Assembly: GCA_045580225.1 (NCBI GenBank)
Contig: JAZNNJ010000018.1
Coordinates: 1 to 57,964 of the forward strand
DNA: 57,964 nucleotides
DNA from: CAUUCF01 sp045580225
Lineage (GTDB): Bacteria > Pseudomonadota > Gammaproteobacteria > UBA9339
Direction: 5' to 3'
The notes below the pieces were generated by a model. That model had not been told where the DNA came from, made no database searches, and saw only the letters and a program-made list of their open reading frames with translations. Both the position numbers and the translations under genes were made by a program. Shown here in pieces: positions 17,017 through 25,504 of this stretch. Within the stretch, counting starts at the first letter, position 1. Every line of letters begins with the position of its first letter.

Positions 17017-20000
17017 ATGACTAATCCTAATATTGGCCAATTAAATGAACATAAGCCTAAAGCTGTAGTTGATTTTGAAGACAGTTTAAATAAATTACAT
17101 GAAGAACTTAAAAAAGAACCTCGACAAATAGATGGAGTTCAGGAAGCATTTTATAAGTTACAAGAGAATTTGAATGTTTTGATGGAAGAGGGGTGTGGAG
17201 TAGATTATGCTATAATAGCGGGATTTCCAGAAGAAAATGATGATTTTCTCCGGACTGGAACTCAATCTGACGTTATTAAAAGTGAGGCTAGATTCGTTAA
17301 TAGATTTAGTTACTATATTCAGAGTTGTTTTTTTGATGGTATTGAAGAAGGGAATATAGATGTTAATTTAATAGATAAAAATAGATTGTTATTCTTAGCT
17401 TTGAATAATTGTTATCAACAACACCTAAACGAGCCAGAAAAAAGAAGGTTCTGGGATCTTGCTTTGAAAGTCACTATAGGGGTTACTAGTATTAAGAGAT
17501 TAATTAGTAATGATGCTTTTTTTAGTGTATTAAAAGGTTTTGATAATAGTGATATGTGCTCCTCAGGTGTTCATGACTTTAAATTTTTAAAGCAAAATGG
17601 TTGCCCTCTGGCGTGGAATAAATTACTTACGAATGTTACAGTAGGTTATGTAGAAAAAAAGAAAACGGTAAGCAGTGATGATGCTGAACAGATCTACATT
17701 CTTAATAAGAACGAATACAGTAAAAATGTTAAATATGCAAAAGACCATCAAATATTGGATGAAAGAAAAAGAAGTTCTTACATATCTTTTTTAGATGAGA
17801 AATATCCTGCAGAAGTATTTGAAAAAGTAAAAGAAGGTGATACTCAAATTGTTATCGAAAAAAAATATTATGATAGATCGTTAGTATTTCTTTCTAATAA
17901 GAAGGATGCAGAAAACAAAGAGTTTTATAAGACAGATGCAGGAGAATTCGAAAAATATTTTGCTATAGAAAAAATTACTCAGAAAAGTGATGTTAAAGTG
18001 GATCACTCAGTAAAAGCAGCTGCTCTGCAATCATTAGCTGAGAATATATCAAAAATTAATTGGAGTTTAATTATTAAGAGGCTACGAACGTTTGACCGTG
18101 AAATTGATGAACAGTTAGAAATTATTTTAAGAAATCGTGATATTCCTCAGTCGACAACTCCTAAAGAAGGTCGCTATTGGCGATTTTTACAGCAAGTTGC
18201 TGAAAAGATGAATAATAGGGAATTTTGTAAGAATTTGCCAGTTAGTATTCGTAATCAGGCGATGCAAAAAATATTAAAAACTTGTGCAAAAGAATTGGAA
18301 CATAATGAAAACATTAAGATAGAAGATACCGATATTTACAAGAATTTATTACATTTGAATGGTATTTATGATATTAATGATTTAAATTTAGTTAGTGATT
18401 CAAGCTTATTTGTAGGAAAATTAGATTTATCTGAAAAGGAGTTTGAAAATTTTTGTGCTCGTTTGAAAGACAAAGACAAGACTTTAAAAGGTTTACGAAT
18501 ACGGGTAAACGCTATAATTTCGAGTAACGGAACAGCGAGTAGTATTAAGCAAGATGAGGAAGAAATCTGTGCAGATGAGCAATCACTAATTGAATTATTA
18601 AAAGTTGCAATACAACAGTTAGATAATTTAGATCAATTAGTAGATATATCTAAAGAACTTGATTTTAGTAGTTCATTTGGAAATATTTCATCAAATATGC
18701 AGACACTAGGTGATTTTATTAAATCAATAGAGTTTGGTGAGTTACCAATAGGGGTTTGTGATAGTATAAAGAAAAAAATATTAGGTCATTACGCTAATAG
18801 TATAACTTTGGAAGATTTTATCGGTGATGAACGAAAGCAGGTAATTAATGATCGAATAAAAAAATTAGATAGAATAATTAAAATTGTACCTGATTTATCA
18901 GAAGATGAAATCAATAATTTGGTTGAAGATATTCTTAATGATGAAGGATTTGATGAAGTAATTAAGGAAAAATTTAAAGAAAAATATTCAGACTTGCCTA
19001 ATGATGATATTACTTTCGAGAATTGTCTGGAAATAAGAACATTACCTGACCCGTTTAAAGGTCAGGATGCTCGCCAAGTTAAAACTGATGTTTTGATTGA
19101 AATTAGTAAATTACTTAATAAAGATGCTTGTGAAAAAATTTTGAAATTAACAGATCCTAAAATAGGGGATGAATTAACTGCTGACCCAATATTAAATTAT
19201 TATATTAATGTTATTTTACAAAATCGTACTGGAAATGGTGAAATTGCTGTTGGTCGCTATTGGCGATTTTTACGGCAAGTTGCTGAAAAGTGGGGTGATG
19301 CTAAGTTTTTACCAAACTTCAAGGACGAAGGGGATCGTAAAAATGCGTTTGAAACGATAATACAAAATGGTGCTAAGAAGCTAAAAGATAATAAAGATTT
19401 TGATATAGCGGACATTTCTTTAGATTTACCAAGTTCAGGTAGTAAAGTAAGTAGTGATAAAGATTTAAAATTAAAAAAGGATAGTGTAGGAATTCTTAGC
19501 AATATTACAGAAAATCCCGAGGAACGTAATCCTTATGCTCAAAAAGCAGATATAACTAGTCATAATAAGGTATTACGGTGGATGAAATTGATAAATAAGG
19601 TTAGGAATAAATCGACATTATACCATGAAATTATTCCAGAAACTGATGAGCATGGTTCTTGGACCTTAGGGGCTCAGTTACCGGTTTCAGAATATAAAAA
19701 ATTCAATAAAAGTAATGATTGTGTTAGAGTATCTTTATTAGCTGATATTGAATCTGAAGATACAACTAATGAAAATGTTCATCGTATTAAAATGTTTGAT
19801 CATGGTAATTTTAGAGTCGAAACTGGAAAATTAATGCATTTAAGTGAAATGCATAAACATTTTGAAAGTATTCAAGATGACATGATTGCCAAGGAACATT
19901 CCAATAAAAAAAATATTTATTGCCACTGTATGGCTGGTAAAGGAAGATCTAGTTTTACAACTACTTTATATTTACATAAAAATAGTGATAAGATGTTTGA

Positions 20001-22074
20001 TTGGTTGCAAGATAAAGAATGTAAAGAAATAATTATAGAACAATGTAAACGAGTAGCAGAAAAGAACGGTATAGATGCAAACCATGTAGATGAACTTTTT
20101 GAACGCTTGGCGCAAAAAAATCCATCTATCGAAGATATAGCAGAATTTGTACATTTACGTCGTCCTGGGGTTAAACCGCTTGATGAAATGGGTGGTTGTC
20201 AAGGATATTTGATTGGAATAGCTGCTTTGGAAGATTTTAGTAAAAAATGTATTATAGGTAGTAAGGAATTAGATGAAAATAAATTAAAAGCATGTCGTTT
20301 TGTGGCTGATGTTCCAGCTTACAGTTTTTTTTATGACCAAGAAAATAGTGGAAATGAATCACAACAATCATTATATAGTTTTGATAGTGTTGTTAAAAAA
20401 TTTAATGACTTGAATAAAGGACAGGAAGAAAATATTTTAGATAAAATTTTTGGAGAATATATTAATGATGACAAATCTTTTATTAACAATAACCCGGCAC
20501 GATTACTGCGTATAGCAAATTTGTATTGTAAAATTGAAGATAATCCTAAGTCTAGATGTAAACTTCAAGTTATTAACAAAGCTAAAGAATTTTTGTTATC
20601 TACGGATCGTAAGCAATTAAATAAAATACCAGTAGGAGAAATTTTTGCATTGTTAAATGAAGGAGATATGCAGAGAGTTTTGGGAACTAATGATCTGCAA
20701 AATAATGAAGTTTTTTTCAATTATTTGGATGAAAGAATAAATAATTCTAAGGCTAATTATGATAAATTGGACAACGATAATTTAAAAAAGGATTTTATAA
20801 ATTTAGCTGGAAAGTATAAAGTAGAAAAGCATACTCCTAAAAGAAAAATAGATTTAGCTAATATCATACTGGATAATGCTCTTGATAAACTAGTAAGTGA
20901 CAAAACTGCCCGTGAAGATGTATTAAATTTCGTTGTGCAGCAAGAAATTAATACTAGCAAAATAGATAAAATAGATAAAATAGATATTGATTATACAATA
21001 GTAGGTAATTCTGATAAAGTGAAAGAAATAGATGAAGGATGTAGGGAAGCTTTATATGATCTTATTAAAACAAACTTTGGAGAGTGTAAAAAATTGATGG
21101 AAGTAAATGATCAAGATTTTCAACTGGAGAAGTATGATGAAAATAAATTCAATGAATTTCTACAAAAGAATCCGGTCTGGGAACAAGCGTTAACTGTAGT
21201 TAAATATCGGGTTCTTTGTAAGCAAACCCAGCAAATGGAAGGTGTAAATTTAGAGGAGTTCAAGAAACAACTGGATTTTGAGATAGATCCTAGGATTAAA
21301 ATTCATTTAGGTGATTTTAGCCAAAGGCGAAGTTCGCTTACAAACAGTAAGTACATTGAGGAGCATACTGGTCAGTACCATGGTGATAAGCATCACCGAT
21401 ATTTTATAGATTCATCAAAATTACAAAACAGTAAGAATGAACTTCCGATTGTTTATTGTTCTACTCGTCGTGGTTATCGTGGAAAATACTTTAGATCACT
21501 AAATACTGAAGTATTGAAACGTGAATTCAAAAAAGGAGAAACCGTAATTTATAATAACGTGTGTTCTAGTGATCGTAGGGAAGTTGAAATTGAAGCCTTA
21601 AAAAAAGGAATTTATTGTGAATTTTCACAAGGTGGAGAAAGTCCTAAAGAATCACCTTTATCAAGTGCTATGAGACAAATGTATAATGAGTTAACAAAGA
21701 GTGGAGATCAAAAAAAAGGATGCGATGCAGGACTTTGGTTTAAACATTTAATTTTACAAAATGCAAAAGATGGAAAAGTAAAAATTAATTCTGGTATGAA
21801 AAGTAATATTAAAAAATTGTTTGGTGAAATAATTGAGAATAAAGAAAACGTTAAAAATGAATTAATGGATGTTTATGGAGATTTAAAAAGAGAGATAGAA
21901 GAAAAAGAACTAGATAAATTAATGGAAGTCGCATTTGAATCTGCGGGTTTTAAAAAGGATGATTTTAAGAAGGCTAAGATTGATGATAAAAACTTGAAAG
22001 GGCCGACTATGACAAGAAAGTTGGAGAATGACCAGCAGAACGATGTAAGTATGAGTAGTATGCCACCTAAATAA
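17017..22074 (+). CDS. giant protein with a tyrosine-phosphatase-like active site, candidate effector
   Basis: I do not recognise a named family for this 1685-residue protein. The clearest feature is HCMAGKGRSS: Cys971 and Arg977 make the CX5R P-loop of cysteine-dependent phosphatases, preceded by a region with KMFDHGNF and followed by FVHLRRPGVKPLDEMGGCQGYL (about 1050-1070), like the post-loop 'RP...Q' element of protein tyrosine/dual-specificity phosphatases. Two copies of a GRYWRFLxQVAEK segment (from residues 385 and 746) show internal duplication. There is no signal peptide or obvious membrane helix, so export, if any, would be by a specialised system; the hydrophilic C-terminal tail would suit a type IV substrate. 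AAGGAG precedes the ATG. It probably forms an operon with the next gene. A host-directed phosphatase role is inference. Confidence 0.6.
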   Translation: MTNPNIGQLNEHKPKAVVDFEDSLNKLHEELKKEPRQIDGVQEAFYKLQENLNVLMEEGCGVDYAIIAGFPEENDDFLRTGTQSDVIKSEARFVNRFSYYIQSCFFDGIEEGNIDVNLIDKNRLLFLALNNCYQQHLNEPEKRRFWDLALKVTIGVTSIKRLISNDAFFSVLKGFDNSDMCSSGVHDFKFLKQNGCPLAWNKLLTNVTVGYVEKKKTVSSDDAEQIYILNKNEYSKNVKYAKDHQILDERKRSSYISFLDEKYPAEVFEKVKEGDTQIVIEKKYYDRSLVFLSNKKDAENKEFYKTDAGEFEKYFAIEKITQKSDVKVDHSVKAAALQSLAENISKINWSLIIKRLRTFDREIDEQLEIILRNRDIPQSTTPKEGRYWRFLQQVAEKMNNREFCKNLPVSIRNQAMQKILKTCAKELEHNENIKIEDTDIYKNLLHLNGIYDINDLNLVSDSSLFVGKLDLSEKEFENFCARLKDKDKTLKGLRIRVNAIISSNGTASSIKQDEEEICADEQSLIELLKVAIQQLDNLDQLVDISKELDFSSSFGNISSNMQTLGDFIKSIEFGELPIGVCDSIKKKILGHYANSITLEDFIGDERKQVINDRIKKLDRIIKIVPDLSEDEINNLVEDILNDEGFDEVIKEKFKEKYSDLPNDDITFENCLEIRTLPDPFKGQDARQVKTDVLIEISKLLNKDACEKILKLTDPKIGDELTADPILNYYINVILQNRTGNGEIAVGRYWRFLRQVAEKWGDAKFLPNFKDEGDRKNAFETIIQNGAKKLKDNKDFDIADISLDLPSSGSKVSSDKDLKLKKDSVGILSNITENPEERNPYAQKADITSHNKVLRWMKLINKVRNKSTLYHEIIPETDEHGSWTLGAQLPVSEYKKFNKSNDCVRVSLLADIESEDTTNENVHRIKMFDHGNFRVETGKLMHLSEMHKHFESIQDDMIAKEHSNKKNIYCHCMAGKGRSSFTTTLYLHKNSDKMFDWLQDKECKEIIIEQCKRVAEKNGIDANHVDELFERLAQKNPSIEDIAEFVHLRRPGVKPLDEMGGCQGYLIGIAALEDFSKKCIIGSKELDENKLKACRFVADVPAYSFFYDQENSGNESQQSLYSFDSVVKKFNDLNKGQEENILDKIFGEYINDDKSFINNNPARLLRIANLYCKIEDNPKSRCKLQVINKAKEFLLSTDRKQLNKIPVGEIFALLNEGDMQRVLGTNDLQNNEVFFNYLDERINNSKANYDKLDNDNLKKDFINLAGKYKVEKHTPKRKIDLANIILDNALDKLVSDKTAREDVLNFVVQQEINTSKIDKIDKIDIDYTIVGNSDKVKEIDEGCREALYDLIKTNFGECKKLMEVNDQDFQLEKYDENKFNEFLQKNPVWEQALTVVKYRVLCKQTQQMEGVNLEEFKKQLDFEIDPRIKIHLGDFSQRRSSLTNSKYIEEHTGQYHGDKHHRYFIDSSKLQNSKNELPIVYCSTRRGYRGKYFRSLNTEVLKREFKKGETVIYNNVCSSDRREVEIEALKKGIYCEFSQGGESPKESPLSSAMRQMYNELTKSGDQKKGCDAGLWFKHLILQNAKDGKVKINSGMKSNIKKLFGEIIENKENVKNELMDVYGDLKREIEEKELDKLMEVAFESAGFKKDDFKKAKIDDKNLKGPTMTRKLENDQQNDVSMSSMPPK

Positions 22075-22082
22075 GGTAGAAC

Positions 22083-23618
22083 ATGGAGGATAATGATATG
22101 TATAAATTTAATAAAAATACAGTTGATTCAATAATTGATTATTTAAAGCAAAATCATTTGGTAAATAATGAAAAATTAGATGAAAACGAATACCAAAAAT
22201 TTGAAAATGGATTTTATGATTGGTTTAAAAAACAAAATGAAAATTTAAGGAACTTGGTAAATCAAGCGATGTTTAACGTAAGTTTTAGTGATATTAATGG
22301 AAATTGGGGAAAAGCTAAAAGTGAAATCGAAAAAATCATCGATAAAATTAAAAAACGTTTGGGAGTTACTGCTTTAGATCCAGTAATAGAGAAAAATTTG
22401 TATAGTTTTTTAGAATTTAAAATGGTTACTGGGGTTAGGGATTGGGAAAAGTATAAAGAACAAAAAAAGCGAGATGAACAATATTATTTTAAAATGCTTA
22501 ATAGTATTCTTGAATTAAAATTATTTAATCAAAAAGCAGTTTTAGAACAGCAACGATTAAGTAAAAGTTATCAGTCAGAATTAAATAATAAAAAAACATT
22601 TAAAAAAAAATTAGTTTCTCGTTACTTACTATCAAATGGTATTGAAGTGTTTATTAATGGAGATATGATTGAATTAGATCTTGCTGCTGGAGTTAATCTA
22701 AAGGATTTATCATTGTGTATCGAGCAAATGGCTAATTTATCTGAGCGTAGTGGAGCTAATCAGTTACTTTTTAAATGTTCCAATAATAATGATCTTTCTT
22801 CAATAAAAAAGTTAGTTAATTACCAAGCAATAGTAAGTAATCTAATTTTTAAATTTGGAACTGTAGATGATGATAACAATATACTTTCGGAGGATCTTTC
22901 AGCAGGTTCTAGATTAAGAGCGACAGTAAAGCAAAATTCGGATGAAATTCATGAAGGAATTAATTTAAGCGATAATTTGGGGATGTATTTAAGGGCAAAT
23001 TTAACAGATCGTTATTGGCAACCGGATTTAAAAGATCAAATAACACGTCGAGAGAATGAAGAAGCAATTAGTTACGCTTTAAATTCGGAGTTAATTGATC
23101 CTTTTAATTTTAAATATGGTTTGAAGTATGGTAATCGATCGGATAATAAAGAACGTTTGCGAAAAATAAAGAAAGCTTTAAAAAATAATGAGGAAATTTC
23201 TGCTGAAGATTTAGAATATTTTAAAAAAAATAGTGAGATCGTGGCTAAAGGGAAGAATTTAGAGTTTCAAGCGGAACAGCATTGTAAAATGATTTGCGAT
23301 GATTTATTAAAATTTCGTCCAACTGTAGAAAATAATAATCAAAGACAGCAACAGCAGAAAAAAAAGCAGCTAGTTAATAATGCAGCAAATTTAGTATTTG
23401 CTAAAATGTTAGAAGGAAAAATGGGGGATACTTATTTGGAAAAGATTATTAATTCTGAATACGGGGAGGAAATTTTAGAGCGTGTGGATAAAAAAATACA
23501 GGCAGAGAAGAAATTATTTGGCAATTTAGATTTACATAAGAAACTCAGTAATTTGCACGAGAAGCTCAGTAAAAAATGTGGTTATATAGTTAAAAGCTCG
23601 GTATTTGGATTAAGGTAG
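22083..23618 (+). CDS. unrecognised 511-aa hydrophilic protein, paired with the giant phosphatase-like protein
   Basis: I do not recognise this protein. It is mostly helical, rich in Lys, Asn, Glu and Gln, has no signal peptide or membrane helix, and includes a charged coiled-coil-like stretch near residues 120-190 and a Gln/Lys run (RQQQQKKKQ) near 423. It starts 8 bp after the 1685-aa gene, so the pair is likely cotranscribed and may be a partner, chaperone or second secreted protein. A second ATG five codons downstream (22098) is a possible start. Neighbouring housekeeping operons are T/G-rich on this strand, whereas this gene and the previous one are A-rich, in keeping with accessory DNA. 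No function is offered. Confidence 0.6.
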   Translation: MEDNDMYKFNKNTVDSIIDYLKQNHLVNNEKLDENEYQKFENGFYDWFKKQNENLRNLVNQAMFNVSFSDINGNWGKAKSEIEKIIDKIKKRLGVTALDPVIEKNLYSFLEFKMVTGVRDWEKYKEQKKRDEQYYFKMLNSILELKLFNQKAVLEQQRLSKSYQSELNNKKTFKKKLVSRYLLSNGIEVFINGDMIELDLAAGVNLKDLSLCIEQMANLSERSGANQLLFKCSNNNDLSSIKKLVNYQAIVSNLIFKFGTVDDDNNILSEDLSAGSRLRATVKQNSDEIHEGINLSDNLGMYLRANLTDRYWQPDLKDQITRRENEEAISYALNSELIDPFNFKYGLKYGNRSDNKERLRKIKKALKNNEEISAEDLEYFKKNSEIVAKGKNLEFQAEQHCKMICDDLLKFRPTVENNNQRQQQQKKKQLVNNAANLVFAKMLEGKMGDTYLEKIINSEYGEEILERVDKKIQAEKKLFGNLDLHKKLSNLHEKLSKKCGYIVKSSVFGLR

Positions 23619-23882
23619 CATTGATTATCAAGAACAAGAAGTTAGTGGATTTGTTTAACTTTTTGTTTGAGATGCTTAAGTATTTTTTGAGGTATTTGGA
23701 TTGTTTAATAACAGTTTACTTACAGAGTTTTCAAGTATTAAAAAGTTTAATATTCAGTGTAAGGTATTAAGAAAAGTATTTTTTGTTACTGGAAATTTTG
23801 AAGTGATTAATTTTTTATCACTTTAAATTATTGCTAGTTAAATACTGGTTTTGGATTTTATATTCATAAGTTATTTACTTAT

Positions 23883-24033
23883 TTATTCACATTTTTTGTG
23901 AATAATATTCCAGAAAAGTAATGAGTAAATATTTGTTAAGATGATGGTAAATGGCTAATTTATTGTATTTTATTATAAAGGTATTATTAAGCAGTGTGTT
24001 GATATCACAATAATATTAGTCGAGTTATACACA
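23883..24033. promoter_or_regulatory. cluster of three perfect DnaA boxes
   Basis: TTATTCACA at 23883-23891 and its exact inverse TGTGAATAA at 23897-23905, separated by five T, both match the DnaA-box consensus TTATNCACA; a third box TTATACACA is at 24025-24033. The inverted pair could also fold as a hairpin. Such clusters mark oriC, datA-like titration sites or DARS-like reactivation sites. Genes run the same way on both sides, which argues against a bidirectional origin exactly here. Confidence 0.55.
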
Positions 24034-24068
24034 TTAATAAAAGTAGGTGATTTAAAGAAATAAAAACT

Positions 24069-24099
24069 CTTGCTAGCAAGAAATTAAATATGTTAACAT
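24069..24099 (+). promoter_or_regulatory. palindromes and putative promoter before the aminopeptidase gene
   Basis: A perfect 12-bp palindrome CTTGCTAGCAAG (24069-24080) contains a -35-like TTGCTA, and a 10-bp palindrome ATGTTAACAT (24090-24099) contains a -10-like TAACAT, 18 bases apart. The two could be operator half-sites over the promoter. Confidence 0.4.
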
Positions 24100-24127
24100 G
24101 CAGGTAGTTTAGTGGAGGTAGCATAAA

Positions 24128-25504
24128 ATGCAGCATAGTTTTTTTACTAAAGAAGTAGTGGATAACGTAGTTAAAATTTTGGTAGTTATCGAGGATAAAT
24201 TTGCCTTATGGAAAGAGAAACAATCACAAGTTATTAAGAATAAAATTCATAATCAACAAATTAAAGGCAAGGCTGGAGAGTATTTCTTAATTGATGATGC
24301 TCAGGGTAATTTGTATTTAACGGTAGTTATTATTAAGGATGTAAGGGATTATTTGCATTTTGGTAGTTTAGCCAGAAATTTACCTGGAAAGGTTTTTGAA
24401 ATTGATGTTTTGGATTTTAATGAAGAGGAGTTAAATTATTTTGCTTTAGGTTGGGGAATGGGAGCTTATTCTTATGTGGCAAAATTTAGCCATGAGCAGG
24501 CTAAATTATTGTTGGATTGCCATTATAATGAAGATTGGATTAATTTGCGTTTGAACGGTATTTTTTTAGTGCGTAATCTAATTAATACTCCGGCTAGCGA
24601 ACTCTATCCTAAAAAATTTGCTGGGATAACTGCTGATATTGCTAAGAAATATGGAATAACGGTTAATATTTACGAAGAAGGGCAATTAATGAATGAGTTT
24701 CCTATGATTGAAGCAGTAGGAAGGGGAAGTGAACATGAGCCAGTTTTAGTTGAATTAGAATACGGAAAAGAAGGGGATCCAAAAGTCGTGTTAGTTGGTA
24801 AAGGAGTTTGTTTTGATGCCGGAGGGTTAGATTTAAAAGGCGCTAATTATATGTTGGATATGAAAAAGGATATGGCTGGTGCAGCTCATGCTTTAGCTTT
24901 AGCGCAAATGATTATTGAGGCGAAGTTACCTATCCATTTAAAATTATTATTACCTTTGGTGGAAAATATGCCTTCAGGACGAGCTTATAAGCCTAAGGAT
25001 ATTTTGCGTTCTCGTTTAGGAAAGACAGTGGAAGTTTTAAATACTGATGCTGAAGGTCGTTTAATTTTGGCCGATGCTCTAACTTACGCTTCTGAATGGA
25101 AGCCTGCTTTAATTATTGATTTCGCTACATTAACTGGAGCTGCTACGGTGGCGTTAGGTAATGAGATTAGTGCAATTTTTGGTAATTGTCCGGAGATTAC
25201 AGAAAAGGTAAAAAAACAATTAATTCTTAATAAAGAAATGGTGTGGGAATTGCCACTTTATCAACCGTATGCTCAATCTTTAAAATCATCGATGGCTGAT
25301 TTAGGCAATATTACTGAGGAAAATATTGGTGGTGGAGCAATTACTGCGGCTTTATTTTTAGAACAATTTGTTTCTAGTACTTGTTGGATACATTTGGATA
25401 TTTTTGCTGCTAATACACGCGCTAAGCCCGGTAGACCTAAGGGTGGTGAAGCAGTAGTTTTGCAGGGAGTTTTTAGTTATTTGGTCGATTTTAGTAAAGA
25501 GTAA
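24128..25504 (+). CDS. M17-family leucyl aminopeptidase
   Basis: This 458-residue cytosolic metallopeptidase removes N-terminal residues from peptides. The M17 metal and active-site motifs are in place: GKGVCFDAGGLDLKG (about 233-247), MKKDMAGAAHALALA (about 255-269), NTDAEGRLILADAL (about 313-326; the family signature) and the Arg within it. FATLTGAATVALG follows. It is slightly shorter than E. coli PepA (503) and lacks the longer N-terminal domain, so it resembles the PepB/short M17 group. GTGGAGGT lies before the ATG. Its TAA overlaps the uvrD ATG by one base. Confidence 0.92.
   Translation: MQHSFFTKEVVDNVVKILVVIEDKFALWKEKQSQVIKNKIHNQQIKGKAGEYFLIDDAQGNLYLTVVIIKDVRDYLHFGSLARNLPGKVFEIDVLDFNEEELNYFALGWGMGAYSYVAKFSHEQAKLLLDCHYNEDWINLRLNGIFLVRNLINTPASELYPKKFAGITADIAKKYGITVNIYEEGQLMNEFPMIEAVGRGSEHEPVLVELEYGKEGDPKVVLVGKGVCFDAGGLDLKGANYMLDMKKDMAGAAHALALAQMIIEAKLPIHLKLLLPLVENMPSGRAYKPKDILRSRLGKTVEVLNTDAEGRLILADALTYASEWKPALIIDFATLTGAATVALGNEISAIFGNCPEITEKVKKQLILNKEMVWELPLYQPYAQSLKSSMADLGNITEENIGGGAITAALFLEQFVSSTCWIHLDIFAANTRAKPGRPKGGEAVVLQGVFSYLVDFSKE

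Larger units (their letters stand above)
23619..24127. other. 509-bp non-coding region with DnaA-box cluster
   Basis: No gene of convincing length is seen. The gap holds three perfect DnaA boxes (listed separately), an A+T-rich segment around 23950-23990 and the promoter region of the aminopeptidase gene with two short palindromes. Genes on both sides point right. Confidence 0.6.

Noticed and set aside
17017..23618. Prophage or insertion element carrying the effector-like pair
   Set aside because: No integrase, transposase, terminal repeats or duplicated target site was found around the pair.
23619..24127. Chromosomal replication origin (oriC)
   Set aside because: The DnaA boxes are real, but gene direction and apparent G-over-C excess do not change across the gap, as they should at a bidirectional origin. 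Kept as a DnaA-box cluster only.
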